Assembly (NCBI RefSeq): GCF_018617855.1
Contig: NZ_JACSKY010000006.1
Coordinates: forward strand, 82,964 to 146,963
Direction: 5' to 3'
Length of the DNA stretch: 64,000 bases
Source of the DNA: Exiguobacterium qingdaonense
GTDB taxonomy: Bacteria > Bacillota > Bacilli > Exiguobacteriales > Exiguobacteriaceae
Position 1 is the stretch's first letter, and every line of letters starts with the position of its first letter. Both the position numbers and the translations under genes were made by a program. This document shows positions 8,544 through 16,384 of the stretch, one piece after another. The notes under the pieces were generated by a model, which saw only the letters and a list, made by a program, of their open reading frames with translations, made no database searches and had not been told where the DNA came from.

Positions 8544-10169
8544 ATGATTACAGTAAATAACGTCAGCCTACAATTTGGCGGTCGCAAGTTGTTCGAAGAA
8601 GTGAACATCAAGTTCACGCCAGGCAACTGTTACGGATTGATCGGTGCGAACGGTGCCGGTAAATCGACATTCTTAAAGATTTTATCAGGTGAGCAAGATA
8701 CGACGACGGGTGATGTCAGCATCACACCGGGCGAGCGCCTCGCCGTCCTCAAACAGGACCACTACGCGTATGAGGATAGCGCGGTTCTCGAGACCGTCAT
8801 CATGGGTCACGAGCGCCTCTACAACGTCATGAAAGAAAAAGATGCGATCTACCTGAAAGCAGATTTTTCTGATGAAGATGGGATGCGCGCAGCTGAACTT
8901 GAAGGCGAATTCGCCGAGTTGAACGGTTGGGAAGCAGAATCGGAAGCTTCAATGGTCCTTCAAGGTCTCGGCATCTCAGAAGCGCTCCACCAAAAACAAA
9001 TGAGCGAACTCACAGGTGGAGAGAAGGTCAAAGTCCTTCTTGCCCAAGCACTCTTCGGTAAGCCAGATATCCTCCTTTTAGACGAGCCGACCAACGGACT
9101 TGACCTAAAGGCGATTCAATGGTTAGAAGAGTTCTTGATCAACTTTGAAAACACGGTCATCGTTGTTTCCCACGACCGTCACTTCTTGAACAAAGTTTGT
9201 ACGCACATGGCCGACCTCGACTTTGGAAAGATCCAATTGTATGTCGGGAACTACGACTTCTGGTATGAGTCAAGCCAACTTGCTACGCGCATGGCGGCAG
9301 ACCAGAACAAGAAGAAAGAAGAAAAGATAAAAGAGCTTCAAAACTTTATCGCGCGTTTCAGCTCGAACGCATCGAAAGCGCGTCAAGCGACATCACGTAA
9401 GAAGTTGCTCGATAAGATCACACTCGACGACATTCGTCCGTCATCACGTCGTTATCCGTTCGTCGGATTCACGATGGAGCGCGAAATCGGGAACGATGTC
9501 TTGTACGTCGACAACGTTTCGAAGACAATCGATGGTGTAAAAGTACTCGACAACGTCACGTTCTCACTCAACAAGACGGACAAAGTCGCATTTGTCGGTC
9601 GTTCCGATGTTGCCATCACGACACTCTTTAAAATTCTCATGGGTGAGATGGAACCAGACACAGGATCGGTCAAATGGGGTGTGACGACAACCCAGTCATA
9701 CTTCCCGAAAGACAACTCGGAATATTTCGAGGGTTCTGAAAAGAGCATCCTCGACTGGTTGCGTCAGTTCTCGCCAGCCGATGAGTCAGATACGTTCCTT
9801 CGTGGATTCCTTGGCCGCATGCTCTTCTCAGGCGAAGAAGTCATGAAGAAGGCGTCTGTCCTTTCAGGGGGAGAAAAAGTACGCTGCATGCTCTCGAAAA
9901 TGATGCTCTCGAACTCAAACGTGCTCGTCCTCGACGATCCGACGAACCACTTGGACCTCGAATCGATCACGGCTCTGAACAACGGTCTCGAGTCATTCAA
10001 AGGTGTGCTCCTCTTTAGCTCACATGACCATCAGCTCATCTCGACGATTGCGACACGCATCATCGAAGTGACACCGAATGGCATCGTGGATAAAGAAGCA
10101 ACGTACGATGAATACTTGGAGAACGAAGCGCTTCAACAACAAGTTGAATCCCTTTACCAAAATGCATAA
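8544..10169 (+). CDS. ABC-F family ATPase (YkpA/YbiT-like)
   Basis: 541 residues with two ATP-binding domains joined by a charged linker (about 250-300), and no membrane segment: an ABC-F protein acting on ribosomes rather than a transporter. Domain 1 is complete: GANGAGKST (34-42), LTGGEK (156-161), LLLDEP (177-182). Domain 2 keeps LSGGEK (440-445) but its Walker A reads GRSDVAITT (352-360), lacking the Lys, and its Walker B ends VLDDP, with Asp in place of the catalytic Glu. This asymmetry fits the YkpA/YbiT group. An extended -10 (TGATACAAT) lies about 50 bases upstream. Terminator at 10173-10205. Confidence 0.93.
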   Translation: MITVNNVSLQFGGRKLFEEVNIKFTPGNCYGLIGANGAGKSTFLKILSGEQDTTTGDVSITPGERLAVLKQDHYAYEDSAVLETVIMGHERLYNVMKEKDAIYLKADFSDEDGMRAAELEGEFAELNGWEAESEASMVLQGLGISEALHQKQMSELTGGEKVKVLLAQALFGKPDILLLDEPTNGLDLKAIQWLEEFLINFENTVIVVSHDRHFLNKVCTHMADLDFGKIQLYVGNYDFWYESSQLATRMAADQNKKKEEKIKELQNFIARFSSNASKARQATSRKKLLDKITLDDIRPSSRRYPFVGFTMEREIGNDVLYVDNVSKTIDGVKVLDNVTFSLNKTDKVAFVGRSDVAITTLFKILMGEMEPDTGSVKWGVTTTQSYFPKDNSEYFEGSEKSILDWLRQFSPADESDTFLRGFLGRMLFSGEEVMKKASVLSGGEKVRCMLSKMMLSNSNVLVLDDPTNHLDLESITALNNGLESFKGVLLFSSHDHQLISTIATRIIEVTPNGIVDKEATYDEYLENEALQQQVESLYQNA

Positions 10170-10172
10170 TAA

Positions 10173-10205
10173 AAAAATCGGCTCAAACGCGAGCCGATTT
10201 TTTTA
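10173..10205. terminator. Bidirectional terminator
   Basis: ATCGGCTC and GAGCCGAT arms around a short loop are flanked by A7 and T7 tracts, serving the ABC-F gene and the convergent lipoprotein gene. Confidence 0.9.
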
Positions 10206-10952
10206 TTTAACGTTTACCGTCTCCATCACGTGCTCATGAATGTCATGGCCTTTCGTAACATGGACTTGAACGTTGTATGCGCCCGACTCAGTAAATGTGT
10301 GTGCACCTTTATACATCCCCGCATCTGCTTCCTCTAACTTCACCCATTCATGTTTCTCTGCCCCATCTTGAAAGATTTCGAGTTGTACTTCTGCTCCAGA
10401 AAGCATCTCATCTTCCATCATGACGTGCACCATGATCGGTTTGTCTTCGCCTGTCGTCGCCTCTTTCAGGTCAAGCGTAATATCCGCGCCATGGTGGTGA
10501 TGATGGTCACTATCAGCTTTCGCTTCAGACGTTGTTTCCGGATTTCCGACCGTCACCTCCGTCGTAGGCATCGTATGCATAGCACGAGCTGTCACGTGCA
10601 CTTGGACCGTGTAGACTGCTTCTTCAGAGAACGTCATCTCTGCTTCATACGTCCCATCTTTTATGAGCTTCGCATTGATCATGTCGCTATCTTCCTTCGT
10701 ATCGTTCTTCCACACTTCGAACTTGATTTCATCCGCATCATCTACAGGTTGACCGTCTTGCGTGACGCGAACAGACAATGGTACCGTCTCTCCCTTTTCT
10801 GCCGTTTCCGCAACTGTCAACTCGGCCTCTACCGGTTCCATGGATTGCGGTAAGGCTGCGCTTTCTTCATCTTTTTCAGTACCGCACGCACCGAGTACGA
10901 ACAATCCAATTAGTCCAAACACGACCCCAAATCGTGTCATCACCTTTTTCAT
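10203..10952 (-). CDS. Lipoprotein with two FixH/YtkA-like domains and a His-rich linker
   Basis: About 249 residues. The start at 10952 (MKKVMTRFG) is best spaced from AGGAGG; ATG 10955 directly before it is possible. A signal peptide ends in the lipobox VLGAC. The mature protein holds two similar beta-rich domains, ending YTVQVHVTARAMHTMP and YNVQVHVTKGHDIHEHV, separated by DSDHHHHHGAD. Repeats of this YtkA/FixH type occur in copper- and oxidase-related proteins; the His runs suggest metal binding. The exact role is unknown. Tandem TTCACA-like repeats lie upstream at 11042-11073. Confidence 0.85.
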   Translation of the reverse strand: MKKVMTRFGVVFGLIGLFVLGACGTEKDEESAALPQSMEPVEAELTVAETAEKGETVPLSVRVTQDGQPVDDADEIKFEVWKNDTKEDSDMINAKLIKDGTYEAEMTFSEEAVYTVQVHVTARAMHTMPTTEVTVGNPETTSEAKADSDHHHHHGADITLDLKEATTGEDKPIMVHVMMEDEMLSGAEVQLEIFQDGAEKHEWVKLEEADAGMYKGAHTFTESGAYNVQVHVTKGHDIHEHVMETVNVK

Positions 10953-11217
10953 CATAAGTCCTCCTTTTAAATCGCTTACATCTTTCACACTTTCTTCATG
11001 ATACCACTCTTTTCCAATGATGGTGTGAGCATTCTGTGAGGTTTCACACGGTTCGTTCTCACAAATTTCACACATATATCCGAATCAAAGTTCATTGATT
11101 TCATTTCGGATTTTCAGTCCGTTTCAATTAAAAAAGGGTATATAAGTTATAAATCGATTTCTTATTTGGAAAGTCTTAACATCAAGGAAATAACAACATG
11201 AATGGAGGCGCATTTAA

Positions 11218-12411
11218 ATGGGACGTAAAGTCATTCGTGGGGCGATGGCACTGTTCATCCTACTGGCGATGATGATTACACAATCCATCTCCGTCAGTGC
11301 CGCTGCTTCTAAACTGATTCCGAGCGTGAACACGACGAGTAAAGTCGTCGCATTGACATTCGATGACGGGGCGGATGGTACAAATACCGATCAGATTTTG
11401 AACATCTTGGCGACGTATGACGTCAAAGCGACTTTCTTTTTAACAGGTACCGGCACAAATCATCATCGACAATCTATCCGGAACATAGTCGCGAAAGGAC
11501 ATCAGCTCGGTAATCATTCCTATACGCACCCGGATTTCACAAAACTGACTGCCACTCAAATGAAATCCGAACTCGACCGTACCGAATCCTTAGTCAAATC
11601 AGTGACCGGAAAAACGACGAAGCCGATTTTTAGAGCCCCGTATGGAGCCGTCAATAACACCGTATTAAACGGCGTCGGGGCTGCCGGATACGGATATACG
11701 ATTCAATGGAATATCGATACGATTGACTGGAAAGGGTTGACCGCGAGCCAAATCAATACGAAAGTGCAATCCAATATCAAACCCGGTTCAATCGTCTTGA
11801 TGCATACAGGTGCCGGGGCATCGGGTACACCGCTCGCACTCCCAACGATGATTTCGCAACTGAAGGCGAAGGGCTACAAGTTTGTCACGGTCTCACAATT
11901 ACTCACCTATCAAAACACGTCGACGAACAAAACATATACCGTGAAGTCAGGTGACACGTTATATAGAATTGCACGGGCATACGGTGTCACCGTGTCAGCG
12001 CTCGCCGTCGCTAACAACATCTCAAACGTAAACCTTCTCCGTGTCGGACAAGTGCTCGTCATACCTGGTACGACCGTCACACCTCCTGCGACGACCGTGA
12101 CCTATACCGTGAAGCCGGGCGACACGCTTTACAGCATTGCGACGATGTACAAGACGACCGTCTCTAAAATCGCAACTGCCAATAAAATCACGAACGTCAG
12201 TCTCATTCGCGTCGGACAAGAGCTCGTCATACCTGGCACGACCGTCACACCGCCCCCTGCGACGACCGTGAGCTATACCGTGAAGCCGGGCGACACGCTT
12301 TACAGAATCGCACGGACAAACAATGTCACCGTGTCAGCGCTCGCCGCTGCCAACAACATTACGAACGTCAATCTGATCCGAATCGGGCAAGTGCTCACCA
12401 TCCCAAAATAA
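11218..12411 (+). CDS. Secreted polysaccharide deacetylase with three C-terminal LysM domains
   Basis: 397 residues. A signal peptide (about 1-29, ending VSAAA) is followed by a NodB deacetylase domain with the metal site Asp in TFDDG (47-51), HSYTHPD (His100, His104) and RAPYG (139-143). Three LysM repeats start near residues 239, 295 and 352, each opening YTVK.GDTLY and joined by Thr/Pro linkers. The enzyme should act at the cell surface, bound to peptidoglycan through LysM, removing acetyl groups from GlcNAc or MurNAc. GGAGGCG precedes ATG 11218. LysM copies share long DNA identity, indicating recent duplication. Confidence 0.95.
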   Translation: MGRKVIRGAMALFILLAMMITQSISVSAAASKLIPSVNTTSKVVALTFDDGADGTNTDQILNILATYDVKATFFLTGTGTNHHRQSIRNIVAKGHQLGNHSYTHPDFTKLTATQMKSELDRTESLVKSVTGKTTKPIFRAPYGAVNNTVLNGVGAAGYGYTIQWNIDTIDWKGLTASQINTKVQSNIKPGSIVLMHTGAGASGTPLALPTMISQLKAKGYKFVTVSQLLTYQNTSTNKTYTVKSGDTLYRIARAYGVTVSALAVANNISNVNLLRVGQVLVIPGTTVTPPATTVTYTVKPGDTLYSIATMYKTTVSKIATANKITNVSLIRVGQELVIPGTTVTPPPATTVSYTVKPGDTLYRIARTNNVTVSALAAANNITNVNLIRIGQVLTIPK

Positions 12412-12476
12412 ACGTCCGATGAATCTTTTTCTCTTTCGGTACCGTATCCTGTACAAACAGGAAAAGAGGGACCGCT

Positions 12477-12740
12477 ATGACTCGAACCGTAATCCGCGTT
12501 AGTATCGCTGCACTCATCGGACTTGTTGTCTCTATTGCCACATTCTCGATTTTGATTTGGCTTGGTTATGAACAGGCACTCACATCTGGTGAGCCGATTC
12601 AATTGTTGCATCTCGACATTTATCAATTCGAAAATGCGGTCGGGGTCGCCAATCAGAATCAGATGGCCATCCTTGGTGCTGGTTTTATGGGGATTGCCGT
12701 CCTCATTGGCGAGATTGGAATACGCCTCAAACGAAAGTAA
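12477..12740 (+). CDS. Small two-helix membrane protein, unknown
   Basis: 87 residues with hydrophobic segments at about 8-30 and 62-80 and a basic end RLKRK. GAGGGACCGCT lies before ATG 12477 and a terminator follows at once. I do not recognise the family. It lies between the LysM deacetylase and the convergent lipoprotein/PepSY pair. The expression signals make it a plausible real gene. Confidence 0.65.
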   Translation: MTRTVIRVSIAALIGLVVSIATFSILIWLGYEQALTSGEPIQLLHLDIYQFENAVGVANQNQMAILGAGFMGIAVLIGEIGIRLKRK

Positions 12741-12768
12741 CCGCTGCGCATGCAGCGGTTACTTTTTT
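12739..12768. terminator. Bidirectional terminator
   Basis: AACCGCTGC pairs perfectly with GCAGCGGTT, followed by AC and T6. It separates the small membrane gene from the convergent lipoprotein gene, whose stop codon lies at its edge. Confidence 0.85.
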
Positions 12769-13204
12769 AATGGTGGTGTCCTCCACCATGGTCGTGTGAA
12801 TGAACGATCGGTTGCTGCAATTGATCGATTTGATCTTGTGGTACGTCGCCGACAATCATCCATGCGGACGGCGTATATACTTTTTGCCCCTCATGCACCA
12901 TGCCGTTCACCTGATAGATTCCTTGATCGAGTTTTACACTCGTCACGAGGTATCCGTCTTTTTCGATCACTTCATACGTACGTGTATCCTCGGTATCATA
13001 CGGTGTGACTTGAATATGGCTTTCTGTCACGCGCTCGTCATTTGACACCTTCATCGCAAGCGTCGTCGATCCGACCTCCGCACGTTCAGGAACAATGAGT
13101 TGGATGCCGATTGGATCAATCGCGCGGTCGACCGGTTGAAGTTGACACGCACCTAACCACATCGTTGCCATGAGGATAGGAAGAACTTGTTTGAATCGCT
13201 TCAT
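12767..13204 (-). CDS. Small lipoprotein with His-rich C-terminus, unknown (FixH-like)
   Basis: 145 residues from ATG 13204, which overlaps the upstream stop by four bases (ATGA), so it is coupled to the PepSY gene. The signal peptide ends with the lipobox WLGAC. A single beta-rich domain follows (about 30-125), similar in plan to the domains of the lipoprotein at 10203, and the tail reads HSHDHGGGHHH, a likely metal-binding end. With the PepSY protein it may form an envelope metal or redox module; this is inferred from context. Confidence 0.82.
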   Translation of the reverse strand: MKRFKQVLPILMATMWLGACQLQPVDRAIDPIGIQLIVPERAEVGSTTLAMKVSNDERVTESHIQVTPYDTEDTRTYEVIEKDGYLVTSVKLDQGIYQVNGMVHEGQKVYTPSAWMIVGDVPQDQIDQLQQPIVHSHDHGGGHHH

Positions 13205-14526
13205 GCTGCCACCTCTGCTTTCAGCTTCCGTCGACCGATGACCCAGTCGAATACGAGTACGATGAGGATACTGATTCCTGCGAGTGGTAACGTGACACCG
13301 AGTAGTAAAATCAAGATCCCAACGATTCGCTTGATGCGTTCGTCTTCGAACCGTCTCATCTGTTCGATCGATCCGATTTTGCGCTTGCGCCACATCACGA
13401 ACGAACTGATGACAACAAAAATGAGACCTAAACAAAGGGCAACTCCTACTAATTGATTAAGTAAACCGAACAACCGACCTTCGTGGAAGGCAATCCCGAC
13501 CGTAATCAGTTTACCAAGAACTCCATAGTCCGCGTACGTCACAGAGCTAAGCGTCTCACCGCTATACTGATCCAAGTTGACCGTTGCTTCTTTGAACGGG
13601 TGTCCTGCTGCCGAAGTGACGGTATATACCCCGGTCTCACCTTGTGGCAAAGAAATCGTATACGGACGCGCAATCGAAACATCACTCGATACGCGATTTA
13701 AATCAATCGGCAATAACGAACTCGGCGAGGATAGTGGGACAATGTCCTCTTGTGTCGCCCAAGGTACGTCTTCTGCCACATCCTTCGTTGTCAATGTCGA
13801 CTCTGGCTTGGCACCGAACGCATACGCATACATCGGTGCTCCCGTGTTCGTCGATGAGGACACCCATTGTAACATCGCACCTGACACAGATGACCACGCA
13901 AGGCCTGAGCTGATGATGATCACAAGACCTAACGATGACCATAGTGCGACGCTACCGTGCATCTGTTTCCACCACTGCCGTCCTTTGCCAAGTTTCGGCA
14001 CGAGCATCCGAATCGGATTTTTGCCACGTGGCCAGAATAAGAATGTACCGGTGATGAGTAGAATGATGGCCCATGAGGCCGCGAGTTCGACAATCCAGTT
14101 ACCGATTTGTCCGCCGAGTAGTGTGCCATGAATCACAACTAATAAATCCATACTACTTTCAGCAGTTCGCGTTCCTAAAACTTCTGCTGTTTCCGGATGT
14201 ACATATGTATACATCATCTCGTCATTATTCATCCACCCGATTCGAGTTGATTCTCCTTCATCTGGCAAACGAATCGATGTGATCATCGCGTCCGGATGCT
14301 CTTTCGTGAATGATTCCTTTTGTGCCTCAATCGGTTGTTCTTCAGTAAATGATGCTGTCATCATGTCTTTGTACTGCATCTTCGTCAATTGTGGTTCAAA
14401 TAAATAAATGCTCCCTGTCACAGCCAGGATGATGAAAATTGGTGCAAATATAAGGCCTGCATAAAAGTGCCAACGCCAAATCGCCTGATACCAAGCGTTG
14501 CGTTTATTCGAGCGTTCCCCTTGCAT
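13201..14526 (-). CDS. PepSY-associated transmembrane protein (PiuB/FoxB-like)
   Basis: 441 residues with a first helix after WRWHFYAGLIFAPIFI (about 18-41), a large outer loop with PepSY-type sequence, then helices near 130-150, 190-210, 365-390 and a C-terminal one. The opening WHFYAG motif with its His is characteristic of PepSY_TM proteins, some of which are iron-regulated and reduce or release ferric siderophores. Substrate is not shown. The start at 14526 has AAGGGGG upstream. It is followed by an overlapping lipoprotein gene. Several TTCACA/TGTGAA elements lie upstream (14652-14700). Confidence 0.88.
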   Translation of the reverse strand: MQGERSNKRNAWYQAIWRWHFYAGLIFAPIFIILAVTGSIYLFEPQLTKMQYKDMMTASFTEEQPIEAQKESFTKEHPDAMITSIRLPDEGESTRIGWMNNDEMMYTYVHPETAEVLGTRTAESSMDLLVVIHGTLLGGQIGNWIVELAASWAIILLITGTFLFWPRGKNPIRMLVPKLGKGRQWWKQMHGSVALWSSLGLVIIISSGLAWSSVSGAMLQWVSSSTNTGAPMYAYAFGAKPESTLTTKDVAEDVPWATQEDIVPLSSPSSLLPIDLNRVSSDVSIARPYTISLPQGETGVYTVTSAAGHPFKEATVNLDQYSGETLSSVTYADYGVLGKLITVGIAFHEGRLFGLLNQLVGVALCLGLIFVVISSFVMWRKRKIGSIEQMRRFEDERIKRIVGILILLLGVTLPLAGISILIVLVFDWVIGRRKLKAEVAA

Positions 14527-14708
14527 GAAAAATCCCCCTTTGATGTTGTGTCCAACTTGTGAACAAACTAATCATAAAGGAATTGGAAGCGTTTCAAACT
14601 ATCAATTTGTGACAACTATTCGTCTAATTAACGGAATTATATTGAACTTATGTTCACTGTTTTTTCACATATTTCCGGACCTTCTTCACATACTTTCACA
14701 CAAATAGA

Positions 14709-14732
14709 GAGACGCCAACGAATCAGCGTCTC
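14709..14732 (-). terminator. Possible terminator of the glyoxylate operon
   Basis: GAGACGC at 14709-14715 pairs with GCGTCTC at 14726-14732. On the reverse strand the hairpin, which follows the aceA stop, is trailed by TCTCTATTTG, only a weak U tract. Confidence 0.55.
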
Positions 14733-14742
14733 CAATGTATGA

Positions 14743-16014
14743 TCAATTTGTGAATTGTTCTGCTTCTGTCGATCCAGCCAAAGCGGTCGTTGACGATTGA
14801 CCTCCTGAAATGACGAGCGACACTTCGTCGAAATAACCTGTTCCGACTTCACGTTGATGCCGTGTCGCCGTATAGCCGTGTACTTCAGCCGCAAACTCTG
14901 CTTGTTGTAATTCTGAATAAGCTGCCATGCCACGATCTCTGTATCCGCGTGCGAGCTCGAACATCCCGAAATTGAGCGCGTGGAAACCAGCGAGTGTGAC
15001 GAATTGAAACTTGTATCCCATCGCGCCGATCTCTTGTTGGAACGTCGCAATCTCTTCGTCTGACAGTTTCTTCTTCCAGTTAAACGATGGTGAACAGTTG
15101 TAAGCGAGAAGTTTACCCGGATATTTCGCATGAATTGCTTCGGCGAACTGGCGCGCCTCCGCCAAATCTGGTTCAGACGTCTCACACCAGACGAGGTCCG
15201 CATACGGTGCATAGGCGAGACCACGAGCGATGGCTTGCTCAATGCCAGCCTCTGTGCGATAAAACCCTTCCGGTGTACGCTCCCCGATAATGAACGGATG
15301 ATCGACTGGATCAATGTCACTCGTGATCAAGTTCGCCGCGTGTGCGTCAGTCCGTGCGACGATGATTGTCGGGACACCCATAACGTCTGCCGCGAGACGG
15401 GCCGAAATCAAGTTTTTCACAGCCGTCTGTGTCGGGAGCAATACCTTCCCGCCAAGATGACCACACTTCTTCTCAGAAGAGAGTTGATCTTCGAGATGAA
15501 CACCAGCAGCCCCGGCTTCGATCATCGCCTTCGTCAATTCAAATACGTTGAGCACTCCACCGAATCCTGCTTCCATGTCAGCGACAATCGGTGCGTACCA
15601 ATGGGTGTCGCCCTTTCCTTCCGCTGTTTGGATTTGATCGGCACGCTGGAGTGCTTGATTGATCCGTTTGACGACGTTCGGTACAGAGTTGGCCGGATAT
15701 AGACTTTGGTCCGGATACATGTGACCCGACAGGTTTGCGTCTGCTGCTACTTGCCAACCGCTCAAATAGATCGCTTCAAGTCCGGCCTTCACTTGTTGGA
15801 TGGCCTGGTTTCCGGTCAACGCACCAAGCGCATGTACATAGTCACGCTCGTGCATCAATTGCCACAACCGTTCCGCTCCCTTTGTCGCAAGCGTGTGCTC
15901 AATGACGATGGAACCTCTTAATTTCATGACCTCTTCCACAGAGTACGGACGCTCCACCCCTTCGAATCGCTCCGACTTCCAACTGTTCTCCAACTGTTCT
16001 CGTTGTTTCATCAT
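14743..16014 (-). CDS. aceA: Isocitrate lyase
   Basis: 423 residues. It splits isocitrate to glyoxylate and succinate, the first step of the glyoxylate bypass, in the cytosol. The catalytic signature KKCGHLGGK is at about 182-190 (Cys184), with the metal-site segment [10 protein letters not shown] near 144-153 and WCETSEPDL later. Length is normal for the short bacterial form. AGGAGG is six bases before ATG 16014. It is the third gene of a malate synthase - small protein - isocitrate lyase unit, but 73 bases separate it from the second gene, and a perfect TGTTATATAACA palindrome lies there. Confidence 0.98.
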   Translation of the reverse strand: MMKQREQLENSWKSERFEGVERPYSVEEVMKLRGSIVIEHTLATKGAERLWQLMHERDYVHALGALTGNQAIQQVKAGLEAIYLSGWQVAADANLSGHMYPDQSLYPANSVPNVVKRINQALQRADQIQTAEGKGDTHWYAPIVADMEAGFGGVLNVFELTKAMIEAGAAGVHLEDQLSSEKKCGHLGGKVLLPTQTAVKNLISARLAADVMGVPTIIVARTDAHAANLITSDIDPVDHPFIIGERTPEGFYRTEAGIEQAIARGLAYAPYADLVWCETSEPDLAEARQFAEAIHAKYPGKLLAYNCSPSFNWKKKLSDEEIATFQQEIGAMGYKFQFVTLAGFHALNFGMFELARGYRDRGMAAYSELQQAEFAAEVHGYTATRHQREVGTGYFDEVSLVISGGQSSTTALAGSTEAEQFTN

Positions 16015-16055
16015 GTATACCCTCCTGTATTATATTAATTTTAATAAATTTAATT

Positions 16056-16067
16056 TGTTATATAACA
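16056..16067. promoter_or_regulatory. Palindromic operator copy 1 (upstream of aceA)
   Basis: TGTTATATAACA is a perfect 12-bp palindrome, 42 bases before the aceA start. Two near-copies (one mismatch each) flank the -10 of the malate synthase promoter at 18586 and 18616. All three are followed on the + strand by GTT. This strongly suggests one regulator for both enzymes; the divergent MarR gene is the natural candidate. Confidence 0.7.
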
Positions 16068-16087
16068 GTTGATGCAAATGAAATACT

Positions 16088-16384
16088 TCAATCGAGATAT
16101 GCACAACACTCTAATGCTGCTTTAAACGTTGAATGCTCCATCCCACAGCAACGGCAGATGTTCGCCTCATCCCGATCCTCGGGTTTACGGAACACAACGA
16201 CTTCATCGATTGGTTCTTTTGTGATTTGGAGCGAGCCATCTGTCCGATCTAAGACGAGCCGCATCAAATCGTTCCCATACACGAAAGCTGTGTTTGCAAG
16301 TGAAGCTGTTGATTCTCCGGCAACGATCCGACGGACGACCCAACGTTCGATCAACTGTTCGCTTTCCATTTTTTTTGTAGTCAT
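16088..16384 (-). CDS. Small Cys-rich protein of the glyoxylate operon, unknown
   Basis: 98 residues. The start overlaps the malate synthase stop by four bases (ATGA, 16381-16384), so it is translationally coupled. No signal or membrane segment. The first 70 residues are mixed alpha/beta; the C-terminus carries CRCCGMEH and ECCAYLD, five cysteines plus a histidine that could bind zinc or an iron-sulfur cluster or act as a redox switch. I do not recognise the family. Its position between the two bypass enzymes suggests a regulatory or partner role, which is inference only. Confidence 0.82.
   Translation of the reverse strand: MTTKKMESEQLIERWVVRRIVAGESTASLANTAFVYGNDLMRLVLDRTDGSLQITKEPIDEVVVFRKPEDRDEANICRCCGMEHSTFKAALECCAYLD

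Noticed and set aside
13577..14131. A 184-codon forward frame opposite the PepSY gene
   Set aside because: It mirrors the coding frame of the PepSY protein and has no ribosome site.
14584..14597. cre-like site TGGAAGCGTTTCAA upstream of the PepSY gene
   Set aside because: Two mismatches to the consensus and no link of the gene to carbon use; left out of the list.
14637..15320. A 227-codon reverse frame overlapping aceA in another frame
   Set aside because: Same strand but wrong frame relative to isocitrate lyase, whose identity is certain; composition is Arg/Ser-rich and unlike a protein.
15130..15702. A 190-codon forward frame opposite aceA
   Set aside because: Antisense shadow, no start signal and an Arg/Cys-rich composition.
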